The notes: generated by a model from the letters alone, not told the origin. A DNA stretch of 64,000 nucleotides from Candidula unifasciata (GCA_905116865.2 CAJHNH020005968.1:30001-94000); one strand, 5' to 3'; positions 33,664 to 45,707 are shown, counted from the first letter of the stretch. Made by a program: numbers and translations.

Positions 33664-33764
33664 CTTAAGAACACTGATATAGTCAGGACATTTTCTATCT
33701 ATGATTAATTTTCACCCAGTCGATCAGAAGGTCTTGGTCACAGTTTTAAAACATTCAACCCACG

Positions 33765-33930
33765 CAGCGCCGACTGCGCCCCGTACCAGGGGCGGCCGGG
33801 CTGGCAAGGTCTCCTCCATGTTTGCTTGAGTGCGGGCATCATGTCATCCAGTCCCGACTGCGCCAGGGGCGGCCGGGCTGGTAAGGTTTGCTGCATGTGT
33901 AGCCTGAGTGCGGGCCTCATGTTATCCGGT
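33765..33930. repeat. Duplicated ~80-bp GC-rich segment
   Basis: CCGACTGCGCC...AGGGGCGGCCGGGCTGG through TGAGTGCGGGC and ATGT(C/T)ATCC occurs twice. Confidence 0.8.
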
Positions 33931-34189
33931 GAGTAAGAACCGGCTCAGTGAAATCTGGACACAAAAACTGGTCTCCTAATAGGTTACTTGACTGACTGGC
34001 ACCTGGCATGTACTCCACTCTAGGGGCCTCAGGGAACATTTTCAAAGAAGTGGCGAGGGGCGTCAAGCAGTTTTGAAATTTAGGGTGTTCGTAATTTTAA
34101 TAATGGTTTATATGAACATTATTTTTTTTACAGTTTAATTCTAAATAAAATATTTGTAAAACTGTTTATAAAAACAGACAGCCAATGAG

Positions 34190-34191
34190 TG

Positions 34192-34229
<38 letters not shown>

Positions 34230-34232
34230 GTG
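34190..34232. repeat. (GT)n microsatellite
   Basis: GT repeats; followed by unrelated DNA and a G-run near 34484-34500. Confidence 0.9.
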
Positions 34233-34746
34233 TTTTCAGAGCTGTTTCAACAGCAGATAATAGCACGACAAGACTGTGTCACCTATCGTGTTGATATTTG
34301 GACACTAAACTACCAGTTTGTTTGTGATTTTGTTCTTTTATGCTCATCGATATTTTCATTTATGTGGCTGTTTGTTTCTCCAAGTTCTTGTTTACAGCGC
34401 ATATGATTTTTCTCTTTATTCTTTTCTGTTAATCACTTCTTTTTTTTTTTGTTGTTGTGGGAACGGGTGACTTACCATATTGTCGGGGGGGGGGGGGGGG
34501 AGAAAAAATACATAAAGAAAGGGGAGGGGGTGGTGTTGAAAATCACTGGCTTAAAAGACGAAATCTGCGCCGGAGTTTAAAGGTGGAGCGGTTACATGCG
34601 AGGTCCTTCAGCGGAAGGCAAAGTGTTCCGGGCGGATTTGGCGCGCTAGAGGTGCAAGGGAGACAACTGAAATAAACATGCAGGAGGCGGGCCGTCCGTC
34701 CAGATCGCTCTATGGTCGTGGCAGATTGGCCAGGCGCTATGGAAGA

Positions 34747-34962
34747 CTGACTGACTGTCTACCCCACCAGGACATCACACAAGCGATAAACACCCGATGA
34801 CACAAAGTGCCACCATGCGGATGAGGATCACCGTGGAGAGGTCCCAGAAACCGCGTTCAGACAATTGGCCATATTGATGGCCTGCCTATATTGCGGCCCC
34901 TCGCAAAAGCCAGAGTGGGGCTTCAAATAACAAAAAAATTACGTCCTAAGAAGGACGTAAGG
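34747..34962 (+). mobile_element. Family C repeat, copy 1
   Basis: A ~210-bp unit. It starts with a TGAC-type short repeat and CTACCCCACCAGGACATCAC, continues AAGCGATAAACACCCGATGA, CACAAAGTGCCACCATGCGG, GAGGTCCCAGAAACCGCGTT, GCCTGCCTATATTGCGGCCC and AAAGCCAGAGTGGGGCTTCA, and ends in the palindrome TTACGTCCT-AAG-AAGGACGTAA. No coding capacity. Not tRNA-like as far as I can see. Confidence 0.8.
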
Positions 34963-35282
34963 AATAGTGACTATGGAAGACTGGGGTTTCAGAGATATAT
35001 ATGGTAAAGAGCAGTCAGGAGGATAGAACCTAAATTATTTGTTTTGTTGACATCATTAGATGCTTGATCTAATTATAGTACAGTTATAGTACTTGTCATG
35101 CACGCGCACAGCCCCAGAAAAAAAATAAAAACGCTGCATAGGACTCAGGACCGCTCACTCATTTTGCCCCAACTATTCCTTGACAAAAATGGAGGGCATA
35201 TTACGTGACATAATCCTACATCAAGATTATCAAATTATACTATGCTGAATAATATATAAATATTAATACATTTCAGATAAAA

Positions 35283-35612
35283 TGATATCTTAAAGGGAAT
35301 TTTTTTCACGTGGACTTCTAGTAATGTTCCCTGTTCTCCGCGTAGTAAGACTTGAACGCCCGTGTGTATTGCCGCGCACGTAAAAAATATCTTGGCAGGT
35401 TGGAAAGCGAAAAAAAAAGAATACTCTAACGGCACTGCCCGGGCAAAATTTTGAGTTCAATATCTTTCAAAAGTATTTCTAGATCCTCGCCGGTGCAACG
35501 GAGTTTGTGCACTGTGCTGTGAATTTTAAGATTCAGATTTGAGTTAGAAGTAGAACGGAGCACTAGTGGGTTACACCCGCGTGCCAGGATATTGATCCGT
35601 TGACTAAACAAT
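35283..35612 (-). repeat. Family E interspersed repeat, copy 2
   Basis: Inverted counterpart of 4483-4815: GAGTTAGAAGTAGAACGGAG, CGGAGTTTGTGCACTGTGCT, CTTTCAAAAGTATTTCTAGA, GTGGACTTCTAGTAATGTTC. Confidence 0.65.
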
Positions 35613-36077
35613 AAACAAAAAACACAGTCGAAGTCGTGGCACACTGGGCATTCCCATGCGCGCCCAGTCCTCCAATACAGCAGCCACTTCACTATACCGC
35701 TACTGATTGTTTCCACGAGGAGTTGATGATAGTGTCTCCTGTCCTGACCTTGAAGCCGTGCTTCACCAAGCCAATCTCACAGGTCACGCAATGGTGTTAG
35801 CTTAAGATATTCAACATTATCCCCCAACCTAATCTGATATCATCTTTGTCCATGCTTCTTCCCTTGGTGCATGACTTGAACTTAAAGAGAATATATGTAC
35901 ATAGGTAACGAGGGTTGCTTAGGTTTATCACACAGCTATGGGAGTTGGAGAGGGGGGGGGGGGGGGGGGGGGGTGGGCTCCTGTTGTTCTGACTGGTTCA
36001 GCTATGGTACTTGTCCTCATTGGTGCGGCCACCTCATTGCACCATGTTTTATCCCATATGATTGGTCTCTTTCCACA

Positions 36078-36256
36078 GAGCGTCTAGTCGCTTGCTGAGA
36101 GCGTCGCAAAAATTAGCGAACTCCGTAGCTCCAGCGGCGATTTCCGGGAGTCTTGCAATAAAGTTACACTCGTGAACCGAACAAGGCAGCCAGTAAACGA
36201 GCCCGCGACGTTCAGAGCGTCAGGTAACCGGCTCGACCGCATCGCCGCAGAGACTT
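36078..36256 (-). mobile_element. Family D tRNA-like SINE, copy 3
   Basis: Minus-strand head GGCGATGCGGTCGAGCCGGT, TACCTGACGCTCTGAACGTC, GCGGGCTCGTTTACTGG; body GCCGCTGGAGCTACGGAGTT. The head is the most tRNA-like of this family. Confidence 0.75.
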
Positions 36257-36509
36257 GTAAATACTATTAACCCACACAATGGGATTACAGTTGACGAGCA
36301 GAGCTCAGTGGCCGCAGACACAACAAACTGACCTCGAGTCGGATAGCCCCTTAATCCTGACAGACAGACAGGCAGGCGCTGGGAGGCCGTACTGACCGCA
36401 GCTGGACAGGGTCAGACGTCGGAACAAAGGGAGCGTCGTCACTGGGTGGCTGTGATTTACTAAGATGGACGAGGACATACATTAGGATTCTGTGATAAAG
36501 AATCCTTTT

Positions 36510-36760
36510 CTACTCTGTCAGACGTATAGGGCATATAGGGCTAGACGTTTATCGTATTGTCCAATCGTAGTCGCTGGCTGATGTGGTTAGCATCATACCA
36601 GTCACCTTTACATCATAGCTAGGACTTTACATTGGATCCATTTGAGGCTGGCTGGGAGCCAAGGTCATTTTTGAAAGGGAAAGAAAAGTCCATTTCTATT
36701 CGGATTGTAACTTCCGATCCACCCGCGAGCGTCTAACCACTGCACCACGGCAGATTCCAC
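36510..36760 (-). mobile_element. Family B SINE
   Basis: Reverse-oriented; the tail GGGCATATAGGGCTAGACG is at 36528. The head near 36758 reads on the minus strand GCCGTGGTGCAGTGGTTAGA then CGCTCGCGG, a tRNA-like A box. Confidence 0.8.
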
Positions 36761-36905
36761 ATACACCAGTACCTGTTTTCATTTCCTTCTCCCTACTGCT
36801 TGATTGATTGTCTTCATTGTCTGTTTTCAGCGATACGAAAAAGTGCATGATTACATGACCCGTCCATGCTCAGATAGACTTGCCTGTGCAAGACTGTAAT
36901 GTCTT

Positions 36906-37118
36906 CATAACAAGTATGTCGTAAGAGTCGACTAATCAGGGGTGTTTACTTCGAAGTCAGAGCGCATCTGCCTCAGAGGCAGGGAGCCAACAATCTAATA
37001 AATAAGCCAGATTTGTAAAACGGATGTGCACGCAACACTCAGGTTCTGGAACAAGAGGTGGACAAACAACACAAGTTGACCCCAAATTTTGCAGCCGGTG
37101 ATTGTCAGAGAGAAGAAG
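36906..37118 (+). mobile_element. Family A SINE-like repeat, copy 11
   Basis: Contains AAGTATGTCGTAAGAGTCGA, AAACGGATGTGCACGCAACA, CAGCCGGTGATTGTCAGAGA and a short AGAAGAAGAA tail. Confidence 0.75.
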
Positions 37119-37509
37119 AATGTTTCAGCTCGTTCAGCCATCTAAGTCGATTCTTCTTTTGAAAGGATACGTCTCCCAGCAGCGCATTCAGACATCTAAC
37201 TGGATTCTTCCTTTGAAAGGAACAACAGCGCTGTTTTCACCAGCTTTATTGTTTGTGCACAAAAGTGTTAGCTAAAGCGGTCACGGATGACCAGCGGTCG
37301 CCAAGTTCACCTGCCTTTAAAAGTGCTTGACCATAGCTTGACCTCTTTCTAGCTTCAAGTGACCACCGGTCATTGTTTGGTGATACAGGTGACGTTTACT
37401 GGATTGGTTAAACGGGGAAAATGGGGATCTGCGAAATTCTGAATGCGGCTTGCAGATGCAAGCAGTAAAGATACCAGTTTGTCGAAACAAGAAAAAAACT
37501 AGTAAATGA

Positions 37510-37620
37510 AACCACCCACTTTCTTCTGTTTCCGCCTTGTATCCCTAATAGAGCGCAGGCCTTCTTTCAAATCCCGTCAAGTGGTCCTATCCCTTTCTGG
37601 GACCGTGTTAGCGCACTCGA
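37510..37620 (-). mobile_element. LINE 3' remnant, diverged
   Basis: The minus strand reads RDRTT, stop, RDLKEGLRSIRDTRRKQKK, alignable with the C-termini at 13737 and 15838. A short fragment with no RT core. Confidence 0.45.
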
Positions 37621-38292
37621 TAGGAGATTCGCTTTCAAATGCAGCTGCGACTCGCTGCAGCCTACGGACGGTGTTCGAAACCGGTGTCCAGGGAACATCC
37701 AGCCTTTAGGAAATGGGTAGCAAAGTTAACACTCTGGGGTAAATGGAGGTATGACGCTGTAGCTACGGAGTTTCGCGCGGACGGCGACACAGACAGACAT
37801 TTTCTTATCAGCTGTCCGTACTGGTGGCAGAGCACTTATGGTTTTTAACCGCGTGCAGTGACGCTGCCGACTTTACTTTTGTACCTTCTTATCCCTTACT
37901 GTCACACGCAGCTCACTTTATGAGCTCCCTTCTGTTAAACTTCCCCCTCTAGCTCCTTTCTCCATAAGTGATTCTTGTAGGTTTCATTGTAAAGACATTC
38001 TAGTTATATTATTATCTGGTTTGCCTAATGTAAGAGGTTCTATCCAACGCCAGCATCTTTTCCGCACGTCTTGATTCACTGGAATTTGTTTAGTTCTCTC
38101 TCAAAGCTCATCACGAGTGATTCTGTCATACTATTCAATACCATCAACTCTGCGTAGGCACCGGTAAATGAATGTTTGCTGTCTCACCTGTCAACAGGTA
38201 ACTGCAAACTACTTCACCGTCTTACAAAGTTGAGGTCATCCACATAGATCTGACCACGTGGAACTCAGTTATTAAGCCCTGGACATCCTTCC
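37621..38292. other. No recognised gene
   Basis: Upstream of a LINE 3' remnant on the minus strand; no RT motif could be read in it. Confidence 0.5.
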
Positions 38293-38422
38293 AATTAGAA
38301 ACCAGCAGTCTGCTTAAAAACAGATTTGTAAAACGGATATGCACAAAGTCCAGAAAAGGACGAGCCATCTGGACTTTCTGCTGGAGTTTACAGCTGGCGA
38401 ACAAGAAGAAGAAGAAGAAGCA
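38293..38422 (+). mobile_element. Family A SINE-like repeat, copy 12 (5'-truncated)
   Basis: Runs from ACCAGCAGTCTGC through AAACGGATATGCACAAAGTC to TTTACAGCTGGCGAACAAGA and (GAA)n. Confidence 0.7.
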
Positions 38423-39118
38423 GAAGCCTTTATCATTAAAGACTGGGCCCTAACTTCAAATATAAGAAGACAAGTAATTTCAGTATCATAAAACAGTCGT
38501 ATGCAATAATTGTCAGGGGCAAGTAGAGACATTCAATTACTCGGTAGATTGCTTGAGGTTGGTAATGTACCACAGGAAGGCAGACACATGAGAACAGAAA
38601 TAATGCTGTCAATAAATTTTCTGTCGCTGCCTTCTGCTGTATCTTTGTCGCTTATTATAAGTCAGTTTATCAGTTGTTATAATATTATTTCATATTAATT
38701 TTGAAGGCGTCTTCATATTATGAGAACCGCTCAAGTCACATAACTCTTCCGTCCATTTATCTAGAAAAACTTTACAGCAGCCCATGCTAATTCTCTCCCT
38801 TGAGACCACTAATTAACGTATTGATATGTTCCCACACAAACATCGAGGCAGTCTTTTGCCGCTCCCTGTACGACCCCCGAGCGTGACTTGTGGCGATCTC
38901 TGCAGTGTTGGATTGCTTGACCAGCGCTGACTCCTGTTGACCCTGGCTGCCGGTCAGCACGTATTGTGGTTCTGTTGCTTGCTGTGCTTTAGAAATGTGG
39001 AACGCTGATTTCGAATTCGACAGTTGCTGCCTGCGTGTTGTACTGACGGCAGTAATATATATATGGAGGTGTTGTAGTTGTAGTAGTAGTTGCAGCTTTC
39101 AGAAAATCTGTTAATTAT

Positions 39119-39342
39119 CCTTACGTCCTTTTTAGGACGTAATTTTTTGTTATTTGAAGCCCCACTCTGGCTTTTGCCAGGGGCCGCAATATAGGCAGGC
39201 CATACATATGGCCAAATGTCTGAACGCGGTTTCTGGGACCTCTCCACGGTGATCCTCATCCACATGGTGGCACGTTGTGTCATCGGGTGTTTATCGCTTG
39301 TGTGATGTCCTAGTGGGGTAGAAAGTCACTCACTCACTCAGT
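39119..39342 (-). mobile_element. Family C repeat, copy 2
   Basis: Reverse-oriented full copy with the palindrome TTACGTCCTTTTTAGGACGT AA at its 3' end (39120-39141) and (ACTC)n at its start. Confidence 0.85.
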
Positions 39343-39372
39343 AGTAGTTGTGTAGTTACTACTACTGTATCC

Positions 39373-39598
39373 AGTTTCGTCCTTTATAGGATGATTTTTT
39401 TGTTTGTTTGTTATTTGAAGCTCCACCCTGGCCTTTGCCAGGGGCCGCAATATAGGCAGGCCATAAATATGGCCAATTGTCTGAACGCGGTTTCTGGGAC
39501 CTCTCCACGGCGATCCTCATCCACATGGTGGCACTTTGTGTCTTGGGGTGTTTGTGGCTTGTGTGATGTCCTGGTGGGGTAGAAAGTCGGTCAGTCAG
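39373..39598 (-). mobile_element. Family C repeat, copy 3
   Basis: Same orientation, only 30 bp from copy 2. The palindrome is decayed (TCGTCCTTTATAGGATGA). Confidence 0.85.
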
Positions 39599-40076
39599 TA
39601 GTAGTTGTGATAGGGAGGATGAGATTGGATATAAATATTCTAGTGAAGGAAAGGATGCTCAACAAACCACAACGCCCATAATGTGTTAGGGAGAGGCTCA
39701 AGCCTAGTTTAACTGCGTAGTGATTACAAAAATAATAAGTTTTTATTATTCACTAAAACAAGGCTTAAGCTCTTTGAGGGCCACTGTTAAAGCTTTATCA
39801 GTTGAGTACATAATAATTATACTAGCATAATTTCATTATTATTATTATTATCATGTGCTCACTTTCCAAACAAAATATTTAAATAATGTGTAAAATGTTT
39901 TAAAAGGTTACTTGGAGGTGTGAAAGTAGGGCGGGGTAGGAAGGATTCTGCTTTCAGATTATTGGGATTGAGGGGGGGGGGGTCCTAATGGACCTAAACC
40001 TTGTTTAATTATGCAATAATAATAATTAATAATATATGATAAATGGCAGACAAAAATAATATGTTTGATATAATTC

Positions 40077-40305
<229 letters not shown>

Positions 40306-41174
40306 ACATATGTTCGCTTCGTCACTGTTGTTTTTTATCTGTCAGAGTACATACCAGTTTGTGCAACTTTCTCTCACTCCCTGATCACTCCTCTCTCAAT
40401 GTCTCAGTCCCCGTGTCTTCCCATCTCCCTCCCGTGAAGACCACAAATTCCCGGAACAAAGTTCAACCAAGGACGCCTGGACTCCTGTGTCCACTCTGAG
40501 TCCTCAAGGTCTATAGACACGGTCCGTTCTCCGGGCAAACATGGCCTCGTGGACATTCTTCACTCCCCTTTTGTCCAGAGCACCATGGGTCAAGAGTTGG
40601 TCACCTCCAGTGACCGTTGCCCATCTATCCCCGCCCTGCTGTATTCACAGCTCCCATCTTTTGTCGCACACACAAAGCCGTTGTGGAAATTTGCGGTTTT
40701 CTCTATTCACGCCGGCAATCTAGATCCAGTATTTTATTTTTGTCAACGAAAGTAGCGAGGGGTGACCAAGAGGTTTGATATTCTACGTTTCTTTTTTTTT
40801 CTTTCAAATTTTATATGAGGCTTCAAGTGGTCACCTCAGCTGACCGCTGGCTATCATCTGCTGACCCCAGCACGACCTCTGAACCTTTAGTTGTTATCAG
40901 ATAATGTTATTTGGTTGCTTTCAGTCGCCTGTGCTTTGATCTCTGGACGTTGCCGCCAAGGTCGCTTTTTTGTTTCTGTCTCCTTTTTGTCGATTGCCGC
41001 TTGTGGTTGTCCGCATATTCGTTAACAAACTCGCACATTGTATCCGTGACTGTTTGACTGCCTGTCTGTACGTGTATTTGTCTGTTCATCCAGCTACCCG
41101 CCCGTCCGAAGCCATAACACACGGACATATGTAACTTTTGAACTACCATCCCACACACCTTCTAGTGCTGCGCA
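40306..41174. other. No recognised gene
   Basis: Unique DNA with short frames only. Confidence 0.55.
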
Positions 41175-41935
41175 GACAAATATACCTGGGTAGGGTACTC
41201 ACACAAACACATATGGACGTACTAGTTACACAAACACATATGGATGTAGTACTCACACAAACACATTTGGACGTAGTACTCACACAAACGCAAACGTACA
41301 TGTGGCTAAAGTACTCCCACAAACTTTAACTGGCTGTAGTGCTCACACACATACCTGACTGTAGTACTTAGCACGCACGCACACACACAGACTCAAACGT
41401 GACTGTAGTACTCACACGCACACACACCTGGCTGAAGTGCACACACAGTGCTCACACAGACCTGACTGTAGTACTGTCATATACTTGACTGTAGTACTCT
41501 CACACACACACACACACCTGGCTGTAGTTCTGTCACAGACCTGACTGTAGTACTGTCATATACTTGACTGTAGTACTCACACACACACACACATACACAC
41601 ACACCTGGATGTAGTTCTGTCACAGACCTGACTGTAGTACTGTCATATACTTGACTGTAGTACTCACACGCACACACACCTGTCTGTAGTTCTGTCACAG
41701 TCCTGACTGTAGTACTGTCATATACCTGACTGTAGTACTGTCATATACCTGACTGTAGTACTGTCATATACCTGACTGTAGTACTGTCATATACCTGACT
41801 GTACTACTCACACGCGCACATACCTGACTGTAGTGCTGACACAGACACATACCTGGCTTAAGTACTCACACACATATCTGACTGAAGTTCACACACACAT
41901 ACATACACACCTGACTGAAGTACTCATATAGACAC
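41175..41935. repeat. Degenerate minisatellite (CTGACTGTAGTACT and ACACAAACACATATGGA units)
   Basis: 41200-41340 holds ACTCACACAAACACATATGG-type units. From there to about 41935 the motif CCTGACTGTAGTACTGTCAT ATA (23 bp) and longer CA-rich variants recur. Confidence 0.85.
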
Positions 41936-42195
41936 TTACCTTGCCTGTGTCATGAACACACGGACAAACACCTGCACACGTTACCTGAGAGCACGAGGGT
42001 GCGATTGATCCCTCTAGTCGGCTGTCCTTTGTTTCAGCGTCCGTCCCCACAGTGACCTGTCCATTAATAATAGAAGCTTTCGTTACGCCTGTCTGACATG
42101 ACAGCGTGTGACCTTCACCTGCTGCAGAGACGGTTGTCAACTTGGGGCAGAAGAAGACAAGAAAAAGAGGTGTTTGTGTGCGTGTGTGTGAGCCT

Positions 42196-42231
<36 letters not shown>
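42196..42231. repeat. Poly(G) tract
   Basis: About 35 consecutive G. Other G or C runs of more than 15 occur near 35954, 42749 and 61630; these lengths are prone to sequencing error. Confidence 0.9.
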
Positions 42232-42232
<1 letters not shown>

Positions 42233-42533
42233 GGGGCCTCCACAAAGAAGCCCGTGAGTCCCACATAGAGGGATTTCGGCGTGACACATTGAAGATAACT
42301 TATATGGTGATTATGTGTAGTTGCTCCGTGGCATTCCGTGGTATCATCGATGATTTTGATGGAGGTGGTGTGGTTGCTGCTCTGCCATCCGAGTTTACTT
42401 TCCAGAACATTTCTTGGGACCCATTATTGGGAAAGTCCAGCTGGGAGCCCACGCATGGTGGAGGATTCGACTTCAAGTACACTAGCCCGACCGGAAGCAT
42501 CCTAACCATGGCGACATTCCCGCTTTAAAACAC

Positions 42534-42538
42534 CCATA

Positions 42539-42569
<31 letters not shown>

Positions 42570-42772
42570 GTATGGCACTGCTAGTATTAACACCGCTGGA
42601 AATATTTAACTGACAGAGGTCGGGCGAGGTCCGTCTGGATGTGAGCGCATTACGTTTCGTTACGAGGTCTTGTCTTCCCCGTCTTGTGGCGGTTGAAACG
42701 AGGTTACCAAAGGCCACGCCAGGCCACGTCTTGCAAGGGACACCGAGCCCCCCCCCCCCCCCCCCCCCCACC
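42534..42772. repeat. (CA)n-(CG)n and poly(C) cluster
   Basis: CA 42536-42555 then CG to 42570 (Z-DNA-prone alternating purine-pyrimidine); a C run at 42749-42769. Confidence 0.85.
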
Positions 42773-43429
42773 CAGCTCCCTACCCCCAGCCCGCTCCACG
42801 GGAACCCACTCTCGGCGCTCGTCACTCCAGGTCGCGGAGTCCGGACACATAGTCATCGTCCGAGGTGTGCCCACTAGACGGCTAGTTGGCGATAGATGGG
42901 CTCCCACTTTCCCGCATGGTCTGCCACCCCACCGCTGGTCGTGTCGTAGTTAGCTCCGTAAACGCCGCCTGGCCAACATAATTATATTTGGATAGCAGTA
43001 CGCTGGCAAACTTTCCCACATGAACAGATAGACTTGCATCAGTCCGTGGACAAACCATTTGTTGTACTTTTAATCGGAGACTTGCATTCGCAAATATTCT
43101 TGAAGCTAAAACTGTCTGTCAACATAATATGGTTTGTGAATATCGTGGCTTAGAAGAGAATTGCCATGTAACGGCAGGAGTCTGTTGACTGGACTAACAG
43201 ACCGATTCCTCTGGTTCTGCAACTTTGACTTTTTTTTTTTGGTGGTTGTGGTTGCCCTCCGAGCTTTCGATGTTCCTTCCATGGTTTAACGACTTCCAGA
43301 AACTGTATTTCTCCAAAAGTAAGTTTCAGGTTGATCTCGCCAGTTGGTCGATTTTTTGTTTTTAATTTATGAGCAGTTTATTTCTGAGGCTGATGTGCTG
43401 TGTGAAGTTTGTTTCTTTCTTATTCTTAT

Positions 43430-44105
43430 GTAATGTCTGCAGTTTTTTTTTTTTTTTTTTTGCTCATATAATGTCTGCAATTTGTGTTTTTTTCTACTTA
43501 TCTAGTGTCTGCAGTTTGTTGTTTGTTTCTTCTGCTTATCTAATGTCTGCAGTTTGTTGTTTGCTTCTTCTGCTTATCTAATGTCTGCAGTTTGTTGTTT
43601 TTTTTCTTCTACTCCTGTAATGTCTACAGTTTTTTGTTTTTTTTCTTCTACTCATGTAATGTCTGCAGTTTTCCCCCTGCTCATGTAATGTCTGCAGTTT
43701 GTTGTTTGTTTCTTCTGCTCATGTAATGTCTGCATTTTTTGTTTCTTCTACTCATGTAATGTCTGCAGTTTGTTGTTCGTTTCTTCTGCTCATGTAATAT
43801 CTGCAGTTTTTTCTTCTGCTCATGTAATGTCTGCAGTTTTTTCTTCTGCTCATGTAATGTCTGCAGTTTGTTGTTTGTTTCTTCTGCTCATGTAATATCT
43901 GCAGTTTGTTATTTGTTTCTTCTACTCGTGTAGTGTTTGCAGTTTTTTTTTTTGCGCGTGTAATATCTACAGTCTGTTGGTCATTCTTTGGCTGATGTAC
44001 TGTATACAGTCTGTTGTTTATTTTTTGGCTGATGTACTGTATACAGTCTGTTGGTCATTCTTTGGCTGATGTACTGTATGCAGTTTGTTGTTCATTTCTG
44101 TAGTC
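43430..44105. repeat. Degenerate tandem array, about 38-bp unit
   Basis: Repeating TGCTCATGTAATGTCTGCAG TTTGTTGTTTGTTTCTTC with length changes in the T runs; from about 43976 a related 36-bp unit (TTTGGCTGATGTACTGTATA CAG) occurs three times. Confidence 0.85.
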
Positions 44106-44179
44106 CAGGTGCTGTGTGGAGTTTGTTTATGTCTGTGATTCAGGTTGTGTCAGCGCTTTTGACCGATTGGATAAAAGTC

Positions 44180-44402
44180 AGCCAAATGACCTTGTTGACC
44201 CCTAACTCATATTTTTTATAGACCAGTCAGCAACCGATGGTTGATAAGGTCAAATTCATGCATGGACGCCTTTACTTCCCAGGATTTTGCCTGGTACCCC
44301 ATTTTTGGGCTGGGTCGACTTAGAAGCCAGAATTTGGTTGGGAAAAAGAAAATCCACATCAGTGAGATTTAACTCGAGACTTCGTGTATTCTGCAACGGC
44401 GG
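44180..44402 (-). mobile_element. Family B SINE, diverged
   Basis: Reverse-oriented; TTATAGACCAGTCAGCAACC, GGACGCCTTTACTTCCCAGG and GGGCTGGGTCGACTTAGAAG match the family body, with a degraded head. Confidence 0.7.
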
Positions 44403-44440
44403 CCGCCCATTTGTGTAGTAGTTTGTTAACATAGCTGGTG

Positions 44441-44664
44441 CTTCTTCCCGTTTACCGGCTGTAAACTCCGACGAAAAATTCTGGTTGTTCGTCTATCTCT
44501 GGACTTAAGTCTAGTTCCAGAATCTGAATGTGGCGTGCACATCCGTTTTACATATCTCAGTTATTTGTATGCAGAGTTAGTCAGCTTTTACGACATGCTT
44601 GTTGGGGAGGCAGGCAGAGGGTCTCTCCCCCCCCCCTACAATAGGGCCCCGGAACCCACACGGA
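44441..44664 (-). mobile_element. Family A SINE-like repeat, copy 13
   Basis: Reverse-oriented: CGTTTACCGGCTGTAAACTC at its 3' end and GGGCCCCGGAACCCACACGG at its 5' end. A nine-C run lies within it. Confidence 0.75.
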
Positions 44665-45532
44665 AACAACTAGTTCCGTGGGCTGCAGTATTCGCACCAA
44701 TGGCTCTTTAAATATTAGTTGCTTGGTTCACATCAACAGTTCTAACTCCTTACCACTGTTGTAGTTTTACTTATTGTCATAACTCGTTTGGGTTCTTTTA
44801 ATTTATTTCAACTCATCTCGGAGGCTGGGGAAAGTCCAGTACTATAGGAGGGTTAGAGTTAGTGTTAGTCGATGATCATTTCACACGCTACCACCCGTAT
44901 ACTGTTGAACTTTCCGGGAATTTCCTACAAAATCTCCGAGTTCCCCGAGATGGCGGTAATAAAAAAAAAAAAAAACCCATTTTATTTTTTTTTTCTTTGT
45001 GTTAAGTTGAAAAAAAAAAAGCGTTGCCTTCTGGTAGTTTCTGAATTTCTAACTCAGTGACATAATAGGTATTTATGTTAAAATCTCCCCTCGTAAATCC
45101 TTGGCTCACTTATTATGTATACTTGTATCCTCTTGTCTTACTATCTTGAGTATGTTAGGAATTTACCAACCGTTCCTCAGGTATTGAGTTCTGACTGTGT
45201 GGGTTCCACTGCCATATGAAGAAGGGGGTTGGGGGCGTTTAAATGCCCAGTGAAGGGTCAGTTCCTACATTTAACAGTTACTAGTTTCCTAACTCGTGTG
45301 TTTGGGATGCATTTGACAATTTCATGTGTGTGTGTAATTGTAGGCAAAATTTATAGATAGTTGTGACCCATATATAGTTTTGAACCATAAATAGTGCACC
45401 CACCCCCCCCCCACACTTCCCCACAACCCCCTTAGCTCACACCGGGGCCTGGTTTAGACTTGATGAAGCCTTAAGCCATATAAAGTCCCGAGGCCCCTAC
45501 TGTTTTGAACTGTTAGTCTCAGAAAACCTTTA
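44665..45532. other. No recognised feature
   Basis: AT-rich with A and T runs near 44960-45020 and a C run near 45403. Confidence 0.55.
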
Positions 45533-45707
45533 AAATATATAAGTTAATCAAAGGTAGAAGTTGACTCACGTCAAGCAGATTGTTTTATTCAAATATATAA
45601 GTTAATCAAAGGTAAAAGTTGACACAAGTCAAGCAGATTGTTTTATTCAAATAAATAAGTTAATCAAAGGTAGAAGTTGACTCACGTCAAGCTGATTGTT
45701 TTATTCA
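45533..45707. repeat. Triplicated 58-bp unit
   Basis: Three copies of a unit starting ATATAAGTTAATCAAAGGTA and ending AGCAGATTGTTTTATTCA, about 570 bp upstream of the BCL11 exon. Confidence 0.9.

Larger units (their letters stand above)
32185..33676. mobile_element. hAT-like non-autonomous element, about 1.49 kb, carrying two minisatellites
   Basis: The left end reads CAGTGTTTCTCAACCTGTTT; the right end, reverse-complemented, reads CAGTGTTCTTAAGAGTGTGG. Both follow the hAT terminal pattern CAGTGTTtCTcAA. The flanking octamers ATGCAGTC (32177-32184) and ATATAGTC (33677-33684) match at 6 of 8 positions, consistent with an aged 8-bp hAT target-site duplication. Inside are a 22-bp array, a nested 185-bp miniature element within a palindrome, and a 15-bp G/C-rich array. 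No transposase is encoded, so it would depend on a hAT transposase elsewhere. Confidence 0.6.
33685..34746. other. No recognised gene
   Basis: Contains the GC-rich duplication and GT microsatellite listed separately; otherwise unique. Confidence 0.55.

Noticed and set aside
32885..33674. 248- and 224-codon Gly/Arg-rich frames
   Set aside because: Derived from the 15-bp G-rich array; no flanking exon signals.
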